Below, piece by piece: positions 8,299 through 16,135 of a stretch of 37,088 nt of DNA. A program made the translations under genes and the position numbers. The stretch's first letter is position 1. Every line of letters starts with the position of its first letter. Below the pieces are notes generated by a model. The model worked only from the letters and a program-made list of their open reading frames with translations. It did not search any database and was not told where the DNA came from. The DNA comes from JBHELT01 sp046262935 (GTDB taxonomy: Bacteria; Actinomycetota; CADDZG01; JAHWKV01), in NCBI GenBank assembly GCA_046262935.1, contig JBHELT010000009.1, positions 1 to 37,088 on the forward strand, given 5' to 3'.

Positions 8299-9783
8299 GT
8301 GGCGATTCCTAAAGTGATGGGGATCGAAACCGAATACGGGATCATCAGCAAAGGCGGCGAAGACCACAATCCCATCCTGGCTTCCTCCATCCTGATCAAC
8401 TCCTATGCATCGCCCCGGCTGAAGCGAGTCAGGTGGGATTACGACGAAGAGAGTCCGCTTCGCGATGCCCGTGGTTTCGAACGCGCCGGGTTAGACCTTA
8501 TCGAAGACGAAGGAGGCCTTGTATCGGTCATCCTCGAGAACGGGGCGCGCTACTACGTCGATCACGCGCACCCCGAATACTCAACGCCCGAGTGCCTAGA
8601 CCCTTTAACGCTCGTGATTCACGACAAGGCAGGGGAGAGGGTACTGGAGAAGAGCCTTCAAGAAGCAACGGCCGCTCTGGCATCAGGCCAGCGCATCCTG
8701 GTCTACAAGAACAACTCCGACGGCAAGGGCAACTCCTATGGCTGCCATGAGAACTATCTCGTTTCGCGCGCCACGCCGTTCCCAAGCATCGTGAAGGGTT
8801 TGACCTCGTTCTTGGTGTCGCGCCAGATATTCGCCGGGGCCGGCAAGGTCGGCTCAGAGGGGCCTGGCTCCGACGATTCGATCGAGTACCAGATCTCGCA
8901 GCGCGCCGATTTTTTCGAAGTCGAGGTTGGACTAGAAACAACGTTCAAAAGACCATTGATCAACACGCGAGATGAACCCCATGCCGATCCCGATCGGTAT
9001 CGACGCCTGCACGTGATCATCGGCGACGCGAACATGAGCGAGGTCGCCACTTTCTTGAAGACGGGAACCACAGCGATCGTTCTGAAGATGATCGAAGACG
9101 AATTCATCACGAGCGATCTCGCCATGGCCGAACCCGTCACAGCCAACCGGGCGATCTCGAAACAGATCGATTGCCGGGCTAGGTTCGATCTAGCAGACGG
9201 AAGGTCGATCACAGCCATCGATCTGCAATGGGAGTTCTTGGATTGGGCAAAGAAGTATCTGGCCGGCCAGGATGTGGATCAGGTGACCGGGGACGTGATG
9301 CACCGATGGGAGCAGGTCATAGGTGCCCTCGAGACGGATCCGATGACCCTTGACCGCCAACTCGACTGGGTTGCCAAGTACCGCCTGCTGCAGGCTTACC
9401 GTGACCGACATGGACTCGACTGGGACGATTCCAAGTTGGCACTGGTTGATCTTCAATACCATGACGTCCGTCAAGCTAAGGGCCTGTACTACAGGTTGGT
9501 TGAACAAGGCCGGGTCGAAACGTTGGTCGACGAAAAAGACATCATGCTGGCTGTTTCGGAGCCTCCCCCTGACACGAGGGCCTATTTCCGGGGAACCGCT
9601 CTCAAGAGGTTCTCGGCGGACATCACGGCTGCCTCATGGGATGGCATCGTGTTCGACACAGGCGGTGAGTCCCTCCAGAAAGTAGCCATGATGGAGCCCC
9701 TCAAGGGAACAAGGGATTCCACCGAAGCCTTATTTGTGGCCTCTGATACTGCGAAGGAACTGGTTGACCACCTTCAAGGCTGA
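8299..9783 (+). CDS. dop: Pup deamidase/depupylase
   Basis: Dop converts the C-terminal Gln of Pup to Glu and also cleaves Pup from substrates. It is a paralogue of PafA in the carboxylate-amine ligase fold. Seen here are the N-terminal metal-binding strand GIETEYGI, YYVDHAHPEYSTPEC, YKNNSDGKGNSYGCHENYL, and the INTRDEPHAD motif shared with PafA. The Asn-Pro-Ile-Leu segment after the first strand begins the Dop-specific loop that PafA lacks. The GTG at 8299 is chosen over GTG 8293 because GAGGAGG at 8287-8293 is 5 bp upstream. A TATCAT at 8262-8267 could be a -10. The 494-residue length is normal. Confidence 0.96.
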   Translation: MAIPKVMGIETEYGIISKGGEDHNPILASSILINSYASPRLKRVRWDYDEESPLRDARGFERAGLDLIEDEGGLVSVILENGARYYVDHAHPEYSTPECLDPLTLVIHDKAGERVLEKSLQEATAALASGQRILVYKNNSDGKGNSYGCHENYLVSRATPFPSIVKGLTSFLVSRQIFAGAGKVGSEGPGSDDSIEYQISQRADFFEVEVGLETTFKRPLINTRDEPHADPDRYRRLHVIIGDANMSEVATFLKTGTTAIVLKMIEDEFITSDLAMAEPVTANRAISKQIDCRARFDLADGRSITAIDLQWEFLDWAKKYLAGQDVDQVTGDVMHRWEQVIGALETDPMTLDRQLDWVAKYRLLQAYRDRHGLDWDDSKLALVDLQYHDVRQAKGLYYRLVEQGRVETLVDEKDIMLAVSEPPPDTRAYFRGTALKRFSADITAASWDGIVFDTGGESLQKVAMMEPLKGTRDSTEALFVASDTAKELVDHLQG

Positions 9784-9839
9784 GGGGTCCGACTGTGCGG
9801 ATACAAAGCCATGTCGCCGTTTCCAAGCGGGGTTGCGCT

Positions 9840-9845
9840 TACAAT
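9840..9845 (+). promoter_or_regulatory. -10 element TACAAT before pup
   Basis: TACAAT lies 18 bp before the preferred pup ATG and 12 bp before an alternative ATG at 9858. It would give pup its own short-leader transcript in addition to read-through from dop. No convincing -35 is seen. Confidence 0.45.
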
Positions 9846-9863
9846 TGGGTCGAGGTGATGCAG

Positions 9864-10058
9864 ATGCCAGCAGGTGAAGAGCAGAAACGCTCAAAGCGTA
9901 AACCGGCAGAAAAGTCGGAAGAAGCCATCGTGGCCCCCGCCAAGAGCGAAAAGAAGAACACCGAAGATATCGACAAACTCATCGACGAGATCGATGAAGT
10001 CCTCGAAGAAAACGCCGAGGAATTCGTCAGGTCCTACGTTCAAAAGGGTGGGCAATAG
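9864..10058 (+). CDS. pup: Prokaryotic ubiquitin-like protein Pup
   Basis: A 64-residue, mostly disordered tag that PafA joins to substrate lysines. The C-terminal half is nearly canonical: LIDEIDEVLEENAEEFVR, then SYVQKGGQ. It ends in Gly-Gly-Gln, so Dop must deamidate it before ligation. The N-terminal half is Lys/Glu-rich with no fold. The ATG at 9864 gives exactly the 64 residues of mycobacterial Pup and stands 8 bp after GAGG. The ATG at 9858 would add Met-Gln and is too close to that site. Confidence 0.97.
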   Translation: MPAGEEQKRSKRKPAEKSEEAIVAPAKSEKKNTEDIDKLIDEIDEVLEENAEEFVRSYVQKGGQ

Positions 10059-10089
10059 GCGCATCTGCGCGCGACCTTCGTGCAGTGCT

Positions 10090-10095
10090 TAGAAT
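10090..10095 (+). promoter_or_regulatory. -10-like TAGAAT before prcB
   Basis: TAGAAT ends 10 bp before the ATG at 10106, consistent with an internal, leaderless promoter for prcB-prcA. No -35 is apparent. Confidence 0.4.
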
Positions 10096-10105
10096 GCCCC
10101 CTGCC

Positions 10106-10963
10106 ATGGAACACAACAATCTGCCGTTCGAACCCGCGCCAGCCGCGGGGATCGACCCGACCTCTTTCAGCGATTACCTGCGGGCCCGGCGCCCGGAAGC
10201 TCTACCGGGCATAGCTCTGACCGGCGGACAAGTCGACCCCCCCCACGCGACCACCATCCTTGCACTTAGATTCGACTCCGGAGTCGTGATCGCTGGGGAC
10301 CGCCGCGCGACAGAGGGTTATTCCATCGCTCATCGTTCGATCGAGAAGGTCTTCGCCACCGACGCGATGTCGGCCGTCGCCATCGCTGGTGCAGCGGGAC
10401 CCGCGATAGAGATGACACGACTATTCCAAACGGAACTGGAACATTACGAGAAGATCGAAGGCGAAAGGCTGACCCTGGAGGGCAAGGCCAACAAGTTGGG
10501 ACAGATGATCAGAGCCAACCTTCCGATGGCGATGCAGGGTATGGCGGTCGTTCCGCTTTTCGCCGGTTTCGACGAGCAGCGAAAGGTGGGGCGGATCTTC
10601 AAGTACGACGTAACGGGAGGCCGCTACGAAGAGGGAGACTTCTGGGCAACTGGCTCGGGCGGACGCGATGCGCGAGGAACCCTAAAGAAGCGGTACCGCC
10701 CCGACATCACGCGCGACGACGCGGTCAAGACGGCTCTAGAGGCGCTCTTCGACGCTTCCGAAGAGGACGTGGGTACCGGGGGCCCCGATGTGCTTCGAAG
10801 CATCTACCCGAACATCGCTTCGATAACCGAAGATGGGTTCGTCGAGATAGAAGACGAAACCATCGCTTCGCTGTTCGAAGCATTGCTCGAGGAACGGATG
10901 GCCGCAGGGCGTGTGTTCCAGAAAGATAGCGTCCCAGGCGGACCAGAGCACCCGGTGCAATAA
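10106..10963 (+). CDS. prcB: 20S proteasome beta subunit (catalytic)
   Basis: The proteolytic subunit of the 20S core. A propeptide of about 48 residues contains the conserved SFSDYLRARRPEALP segment and is removed to expose Thr49, the nucleophile in HATTILALRF. In mature numbering, Asp17 (GDRRATEG) and Lys33 (SIEKVF) of the active site are present. The residue before the cleavage point is Ala rather than the Gly found in the mycobacterial enzyme. The ATG at 10106 is chosen because it lies 10 bp after TAGAAT and has a good N-terminus; ATG 10094 would overlap that element. prcA follows after 2 bp. Confidence 0.97.
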   Translation: MEHNNLPFEPAPAAGIDPTSFSDYLRARRPEALPGIALTGGQVDPPHATTILALRFDSGVVIAGDRRATEGYSIAHRSIEKVFATDAMSAVAIAGAAGPAIEMTRLFQTELEHYEKIEGERLTLEGKANKLGQMIRANLPMAMQGMAVVPLFAGFDEQRKVGRIFKYDVTGGRYEEGDFWATGSGGRDARGTLKKRYRPDITRDDAVKTALEALFDASEEDVGTGGPDVLRSIYPNIASITEDGFVEIEDETIASLFEALLEERMAAGRVFQKDSVPGGPEHPVQ

Positions 10964-10965
10964 CC

Positions 10966-11646
10966 ATGGCCCTTCCCTTCTACGTTTCCCCCGAGCAGCT
11001 CATGAAAGACAAAGCCGATTACGCGCGCAAGGGCATCTCGCGCGGTAAATCGGTGATTGTCATGGAGTATGCCGACGGCATCGTGTTCGTCGCCGAGAAC
11101 CCGTCCGCAACACTTCACAAGATCTCGGAGATATACGACCGTATGGCATTCGCCGGTGTTGGTAAGTTCAACGAATTCGAGTCACTGCGCATGCACGGGA
11201 TCCGCCAGGCCGACATCCGTGGCTACTCGTATTCACGCGAAGACGTAACAGGCAGGGGTCTCGCCAATTCGTATTCACAGATCTTGGGACAGATCTTCAC
11301 CGACGCTATGAAGCCTTATGAGGTCGAGATCTTGGTCGCGCAACTCGGTGAGACGCCTGAAACCAATGAGCTATATCACATCCTGTACGACGGCTCCGTC
11401 GCCGACGAAGATGATTTCGTCGCGATGGGGGGCCAATCCGAAACGCTCACGACCTACCTGAAGGACCACTTCAAAGCGGGACAGTCGTTGAAGAAGGCAA
11501 CAACGCTTGGGCGTGCCGCGTTGATCGAGGTCGAGGCCCGCGACATCTCTCACGAGAATCTGGAAGTGGCAGTACTGGACCGAAAGCTGCAGCGGCGCAA
11601 GTTCCGTCGCCTATTAGATCCCGAGGTCGCTACCGTCCTAAGCTGA
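10966..11646 (+). CDS. prcA: 20S proteasome alpha subunit
   Basis: The alpha subunit forms the gated outer rings of the core, where Mpa docks. The N-terminus FYVSPEQLMKDKADYARKGI is the typical gate segment. KFNEFESLRMHGIRQADIRG and SLEVAVLD-like ENLEVAVLDRKL motifs match actinobacterial PrcA. It has 226 residues, slightly shorter than the mycobacterial protein because the C-terminal tail is short. It begins 2 bp after the prcB stop, with a weak ribosome site, so coupled translation would keep the two subunits balanced. Confidence 0.97.
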   Translation: MALPFYVSPEQLMKDKADYARKGISRGKSVIVMEYADGIVFVAENPSATLHKISEIYDRMAFAGVGKFNEFESLRMHGIRQADIRGYSYSREDVTGRGLANSYSQILGQIFTDAMKPYEVEILVAQLGETPETNELYHILYDGSVADEDDFVAMGGQSETLTTYLKDHFKAGQSLKKATTLGRAALIEVEARDISHENLEVAVLDRKLQRRKFRRLLDPEVATVLS

Positions 11647-11735
11647 AGATCCATGGACCCAGGCTTCAGATCGGTCTTGACTCTCGGTGCTTAGATCGCC
11701 AGTAGGTTGCGGCTCGCTCGTGCGATGATCGTGTG

Positions 11736-13088
11736 ATGGAACGGCGGATATTTGGGCTGGAGAATGAGTACGGCGTAACCTGTACTTTCCGCGGGCAAAG
11801 AAGACTCTCGCCCGACGAGGTGGCCCGCTATCTCTTCCGCAAGGTCGTTTCATGGGGCCGCTCATCGAACGTATTCCTCGAGAACGGGGCGCGCCTTTAC
11901 CTCGACGTTGGCTCGCATCCGGAGTACGCAACTCCGGAATGTGACGACATCCGTGAACTGGTGGCTCATGACAAGGCAGGGGAGAGGATCTTGGAGTCAC
12001 TCGTGAATGGGGCCGAGATGCGCCTTCGCGAAGAAGGCATCGCTGGACAAGTCTATCTATTCAAGAACAACACCGACTCCGCGGGAAACTCTTATGGATC
12101 ACATGAGAACTATCTAGTTTCACGATACGGCGAGTTTGGGAAACTAGCGGAACTGCTGATCCCATTCTTCGTCTCCCGACAGATCTTCTCTGGTGCAGGC
12201 AAAGTGCTGCAGACGGCGCGGGGGGCCCTTTACTGCATCTCCCAGAGGGCCGAGCACATCTGGGAAGGCGTCTCGTCGGCGACCACCCGCTCGCGGCCGA
12301 TCATCAACACCAGAGATGAACCTCACGCCGACGCAGAGAAATTCAGACGGCTGCACGTCATCGTTGGCGACTCGAACATGAGTGAGTACTCAACGTGGAT
12401 AAAGATCGCAACAACGGCCGTTCTTCTGCGGATGCTGGAGGAGGGCATCGTGATGCGCGATCTTTCGTTGGAGAACCCCATCCGTGCGATACGTGAGATA
12501 TCCCACGACATAACCTGTCGCCGAAAGGTGCGACTCACCAATGGACGCGAGCTTTCGGCCATCGAGATCCAGTGGGAATACCTGAACCGTGCGGCGAAAT
12601 ACGTCGAACGCCGCGATGACCCCGAAATGAAAGAAGCCGTGAAGGCCTGGGAAGAGTGCCTGATGGCCCTGGAAGATGACTTCATGGATCTCAGCACCAA
12701 GGTCGATTGGGTGATGAAGTATCAATTGATCGAACGCTATCGAGACAAGCACGGCATCGGCCTAGGTCATCCTAAACTCGCTCTCATGGACCTTGCCTAC
12801 CACGACGTGAGTAAACGCCGTGGTCTGTATTACATGCTCGAGCGCAATAACCTGGCCGAGCGCTGGGTGACCGACGAAGAGATCGAAACGGCGAAACTGG
12901 AGCCTCCACAGACAACCAGGGCTAAGCTGCGCGGTGAGTTCATAAGGGCGGCGAAGCGCAGAAGGCGCGATTACACGGTCGACTGGGTGCATCTGAAATT
13001 GAATGATCAGGCGCAAAGGACCGTCCTGTGCAAGGACCCGTTCAAAAGTTCCGACGAACGGGTCGCCCGGCTCATCTCCTCGCTCTGA
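11736..13088 (+). CDS. pafA: Pup-protein ligase
   Basis: PafA uses ATP to join the C-terminal glutamate of Pup to a substrate lysine. The sequence is highly conserved: ERRIFGLENEYGVTCTF, LSPDEVARYLF, GARLYLDVGSHPEYATPECD, and NTRDEPHADAEKFRRLHVI. The 450-residue length is standard. The ATG at 11736 gives the normal Met-Glu/Asp-Arg-Arg start; a GTG just before it is the only alternative. It is a paralogue of dop, about 2 kb upstream, and lacks the Dop loop. The 89-bp gap after prcA contains a TTGACT at 11673-11678, but no well-spaced -10 was found. Confidence 0.98.
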   Translation: MERRIFGLENEYGVTCTFRGQRRLSPDEVARYLFRKVVSWGRSSNVFLENGARLYLDVGSHPEYATPECDDIRELVAHDKAGERILESLVNGAEMRLREEGIAGQVYLFKNNTDSAGNSYGSHENYLVSRYGEFGKLAELLIPFFVSRQIFSGAGKVLQTARGALYCISQRAEHIWEGVSSATTRSRPIINTRDEPHADAEKFRRLHVIVGDSNMSEYSTWIKIATTAVLLRMLEEGIVMRDLSLENPIRAIREISHDITCRRKVRLTNGRELSAIEIQWEYLNRAAKYVERRDDPEMKEAVKAWEECLMALEDDFMDLSTKVDWVMKYQLIERYRDKHGIGLGHPKLALMDLAYHDVSKRRGLYYMLERNNLAERWVTDEEIETAKLEPPQTTRAKLRGEFIRAAKRRRRDYTVDWVHLKLNDQAQRTVLCKDPFKSSDERVARLISSL

Positions 13089-13143
13089 GAGGTCGGCCCC
13101 CCGTTGATCCATGGTCGTGGGTACCTGGATGCCCGGCTGACCC

Positions 13144-13149
13144 TAGAAT
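13144..13149 (+). promoter_or_regulatory. -10-like TAGAAT before the DUF3866 gene
   Basis: TAGAAT ends 9 bp before the ATG at 13159, the same arrangement as at prcB. It suggests a leaderless promoter driving DUF3866-pafB-pafC separately from pafA. Confidence 0.4.
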
Positions 13150-13158
13150 CTGCTCAAC

Positions 13159-14244
13159 ATGCCCAGATTTCGAACCGCGGTCGTAACCGACATCCTGACC
13201 AAACGCGATGGCATCGTCCGGTTGATGGTCAAGGCCGGACGAACAACGCGACGTGCGACTTCATTCCCCGACGCCACTGGACCGATAACCAAAGGCGACA
13301 AGGTGGTCATCAATACGACCGGTGTCGATCTCGAACTTGGCACGGGTAGTGAGGACTTCGTCGTTTGGAACTTGTCGAAAGAAAAAGCTGGCAAATGGTC
13401 GGGCGGACATATCCTCAAGTTGCGCTATACGCCTTGGCAGATCGATACCCTCGTTGCCGAGGCCCCCGAGAGCCCGCATCATGCGAAGCTAGCGTCGGCG
13501 ACTTCGCTGGAAGGGATGCCTGTCATTGCCTGCGGATTGCATTCGCAGGTGGCACCTGTCGCGGCGATGCTCAAACATCACGATCCGGACCTGAGGCTGG
13601 CTTATGTGATGACCGACGGGGCAGCATTGCCCATCGCACACAGCGATCTGATCGCAACGTTGAAGACGAAGGATCTTATCGATGGCACCGTGACGTGCGG
13701 GCATGCATTCGGTGGGGACCTGGAAACCGTCAATGTGTTCTCTGGACTTATGGCCGCGAGCGAGGTGTTATCGGCCGACGTCACGATAGTTTCGATGGGG
13801 CCCGGCATCGTGGGGACCGAAACGGTCCTCGGCCATACAGGCATGGAGCAAGGCCAGGTGATCTCGGCCGTGTCGGCGCTGGGTGGAAGACCGGTCGCCG
13901 CCCTTCGCATCTCCTTTGCGGACGAGCGTGAACGACATCGCTCAGTCAGCCATCACTGTCTCAGTGCTCTTCGTTTCGGAACCAATGCGCGCTCCACCAT
14001 CGCAGTGCCAGACCTGGAGATCGAGATGTTGACCAAGGTGATGGAGGACCTTATCGGCAGCGGCTTGGCGGAGATGCACGATGTTCGCATCGTTGACTCT
14101 TGGGAGACCATCGCAGCGCTGGAGAAGTTCGAAATAGATGTAACTACGATGGGACGAACTGTTCGAGATGACCCGGCGTTCTTCGAAGCGGCGGGGGCCG
14201 CTGGATTAGTTGCCGCGCAGATGATCTACGAATCGAGCGACTAG
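13159..14244 (+). CDS. DUF3866 family protein
   Basis: A 361-residue protein recognised as the DUF3866 family of actinobacteria, function unknown. The N-terminal 80 residues look like a small beta domain (GPITKGDKVVINTTGVDLEL). The rest alternates helices and strands, with Gly-rich turns such as CGLHSQVAP and SMGPGIVGTETVLGHTG. It has no signal peptide or membrane segment. Its stop codon is followed at once by the pafB ATG (TAG, ATG), so it is coupled to the WYL regulators and may work with them or with the Pup pathway. That link is only contextual. Confidence 0.85.
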   Translation: MPRFRTAVVTDILTKRDGIVRLMVKAGRTTRRATSFPDATGPITKGDKVVINTTGVDLELGTGSEDFVVWNLSKEKAGKWSGGHILKLRYTPWQIDTLVAEAPESPHHAKLASATSLEGMPVIACGLHSQVAPVAAMLKHHDPDLRLAYVMTDGAALPIAHSDLIATLKTKDLIDGTVTCGHAFGGDLETVNVFSGLMAASEVLSADVTIVSMGPGIVGTETVLGHTGMEQGQVISAVSALGGRPVAALRISFADERERHRSVSHHCLSALRFGTNARSTIAVPDLEIEMLTKVMEDLIGSGLAEMHDVRIVDSWETIAALEKFEIDVTTMGRTVRDDPAFFEAAGAAGLVAAQMIYESSD

Positions 14245-15207
14245 ATGACCGTCAAGAAGATCGAACGGCAACTGAACCTGCTCGCCATGCTGCTCAACAC
14301 TAGCCGTCCGGTGACAGCTGAGCGGATCCATCAGACCATCCCCGGATATGGCCAGGCCAACTACGAGAGCTTCAAAAGGATGTTCGAAAGAGACAAAGAA
14401 GACCTGCATGAAGAGGGCATCCCCATCGAGCTCGTTGCCTTGGACGCGTGGGGCGAAGAAGAGGGATACATGGTCCGAAAGGAGCGTTACTACCTTCCGG
14501 AACTGGATCTGCAACCCGATGAGATCGCGTCGCTCTGGATCGCAGCTGGCCTGCTTAGGATGAACGACGACTCTTCGGCGCGTACCGCGATCATGAAGCT
14601 CTCGGGTGATACGCCTCCCGACTCAGTGTCAACGCCATCATGGCTGGCAGCGGACCTTGGTCTTACTTCCGAGAATCTTCCTAAGGCTTTCGACGCGGTG
14701 GCCGAGAAGAAGTCGATCTATTTCAACTATCGACGCAGTCAAGAAAAACAGAGGCATCTGGACCCCTATGGTTTGGTGCACCGCAAGGGCTTTTGGTACC
14801 TGGTCGGGAATGAACATCCGAGCGATGAGGTGCGATCATTCCGCCTCGACCGGATCGCTGGAGAGCTGAGACTGGTCGAACCGTCTAGGCCGGGGCCAGA
14901 GTTCGAGATCCCCAAGGGGTTCGATCCCGAGAAGGCTCTCGCCGCACCGCCTTTTGCGCAAGGCGAATCGTCCGACATGGTCGCAACTGTGCGGTTCGAT
15001 CCTTCCACTGCATGGTGGGTCGCTCGTTCCACGGCTTGGCTGCGGATCGAATGGTCCGACGACGACTCAGCCACCGCAGAGGTCGATGTGAGCGACGTCC
15101 AGGGATTCGTTTCGTGGCTTCTTTCGCACGGGGAGGGCGCAACGCTCCTGGGTCCCCAAGTGTTGATCGATGAAGTGCGACGCCGTTTGGAGAAGGTCTG
15201 TGGCTGA
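14245..15207 (+). CDS. pafB: WYL-domain transcriptional regulator PafB
   Basis: With PafC this forms the PafBC activator, which in mycobacteria drives the LexA-independent DNA-damage response. An N-terminal helix-turn-helix lies at about 1-70 (ERQLNLLAMLLNTSRPVTAE). The WYL domain follows (LDPYGLVHRKGFWYLVGN), then the C-terminal extension domain typical of WYL proteins (WWVARSTAWLRIEW). It has 320 residues. It starts directly after the DUF3866 stop and overlaps pafC by 8 bp. Confidence 0.93.
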   Translation: MTVKKIERQLNLLAMLLNTSRPVTAERIHQTIPGYGQANYESFKRMFERDKEDLHEEGIPIELVALDAWGEEEGYMVRKERYYLPELDLQPDEIASLWIAAGLLRMNDDSSARTAIMKLSGDTPPDSVSTPSWLAADLGLTSENLPKAFDAVAEKKSIYFNYRRSQEKQRHLDPYGLVHRKGFWYLVGNEHPSDEVRSFRLDRIAGELRLVEPSRPGPEFEIPKGFDPEKALAAPPFAQGESSDMVATVRFDPSTAWWVARSTAWLRIEWSDDDSATAEVDVSDVQGFVSWLLSHGEGATLLGPQVLIDEVRRRLEKVCG

Positions 15208-16135
15208 GATCTTCGAGGGCCGCATGAAACGCCTGCTACTTCTCATCCCTTATGTCATCCAGAATCCTGAGGTTTCGGTCAGCGAACTGTGCAAGAAATT
15301 CGAACTAACTAGGGGCCAATTGGTGAAGGACCTCGACATGCTTTTCTACTGCGGACTGCCGGGCTACGGACCGGGCGATCTTATCGAGTCGTTCGTAGAC
15401 GGGGATCATGTTGTTATCCGCATGGCCGACTATTTCTCAAAGCCACTCAGGCTCACGGCCTCGGAGGGACTCCTGCTGTATTCGGGTGCCCAAGCGATGA
15501 TCGCGGCGGGCAACGCCGACGGGGCTCTGATCCGGGCCATGGAACGTTTGGCCGACGCTCTTGGCGAAGACGTACTCAGTCGTGTATCCATCGACCTGGA
15601 GGGCACATCGGACCTCGCGAAAGTTCAGGAGGCCCTAGAGACCGATCGCCGGGTCCACATCGTTTATCAATCGCGCTCAAAAGACGAAGTGACCGAACGT
15701 GACGTAGACCCCTGGGCTCTATTCGCGTCGGCGGGAGGGTGGTATCTGGTTGGTTGGTGTCACCTCGTTGGGTCGGAACGCCTGTTCCGCCTGGACAGAG
15801 TTAAACAGATGTCTGTGACGGATACGCCCTCGACACAGCCACCGGACTTCGACATCAGCAAGTACCAGACCCTTTACATCCCATCTAAAGACGACCTCGA
15901 AGTCGTCATCGACCTTGCTCCGCAGGCAGCCGAATGGGTGGCTCGCTACTATCCGTTGACTTCCGAGGACCGTCTTGATGACGACTGGGTCAGGGTGACG
16001 CTCAGGGCAGGGGGGACTGCCTGGCTGGAAAGGTTGTTGCTGCGTTTGGGCGAACAGGCTCGCGTAGTGGAACCTAAAGAACTGGCTGAACGGGTCGAGT
16101 CATTGGCATGCAGGCTATTGGACCGCTACGTCTGA
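15200..16135 (+). CDS. pafC: WYL-domain transcriptional regulator PafC
   Basis: The partner of PafB. The HTH domain is at about 8-60 (RLLLLIPYVIQNPEVSVSEL), the WYL core reads DPWALFASAGGWYLVGWC, and the C-terminal WCX-type domain contains AAEWVARYYP. The GTG at 15200 is chosen because GGAGAAGG sits a few bases upstream inside pafB and the N-terminus then matches the family. Upstream in-frame ATG 15170 would overlap pafB by 38 bp. Its tail overlaps the convergent histidine-kinase gene by 21 bp. Confidence 0.93.
   Translation: MAEIFEGRMKRLLLLIPYVIQNPEVSVSELCKKFELTRGQLVKDLDMLFYCGLPGYGPGDLIESFVDGDHVVIRMADYFSKPLRLTASEGLLLYSGAQAMIAAGNADGALIRAMERLADALGEDVLSRVSIDLEGTSDLAKVQEALETDRRVHIVYQSRSKDEVTERDVDPWALFASAGGWYLVGWCHLVGSERLFRLDRVKQMSVTDTPSTQPPDFDISKYQTLYIPSKDDLEVVIDLAPQAAEWVARYYPLTSEDRLDDDWVRVTLRAGGTAWLERLLLRLGEQARVVEPKELAERVESLACRLLDRYV

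Noticed and set aside
7576..8367. 263-codon open frame on the minus strand
   Set aside because: Antisense to the 3' part of mpa and the start of dop; a by-product of codon bias in the real genes.
11673..11735. Promoter TTGACT before pafA
   Set aside because: The nearest TANNNT-like elements are at wrong distances (9 or 20 bp), so no promoter could be defined.
13365..13931. 188-codon plus-strand frame
   Set aside because: Lies in another frame inside the DUF3866 gene; Arg/Gly-rich composition typical of shadow frames.
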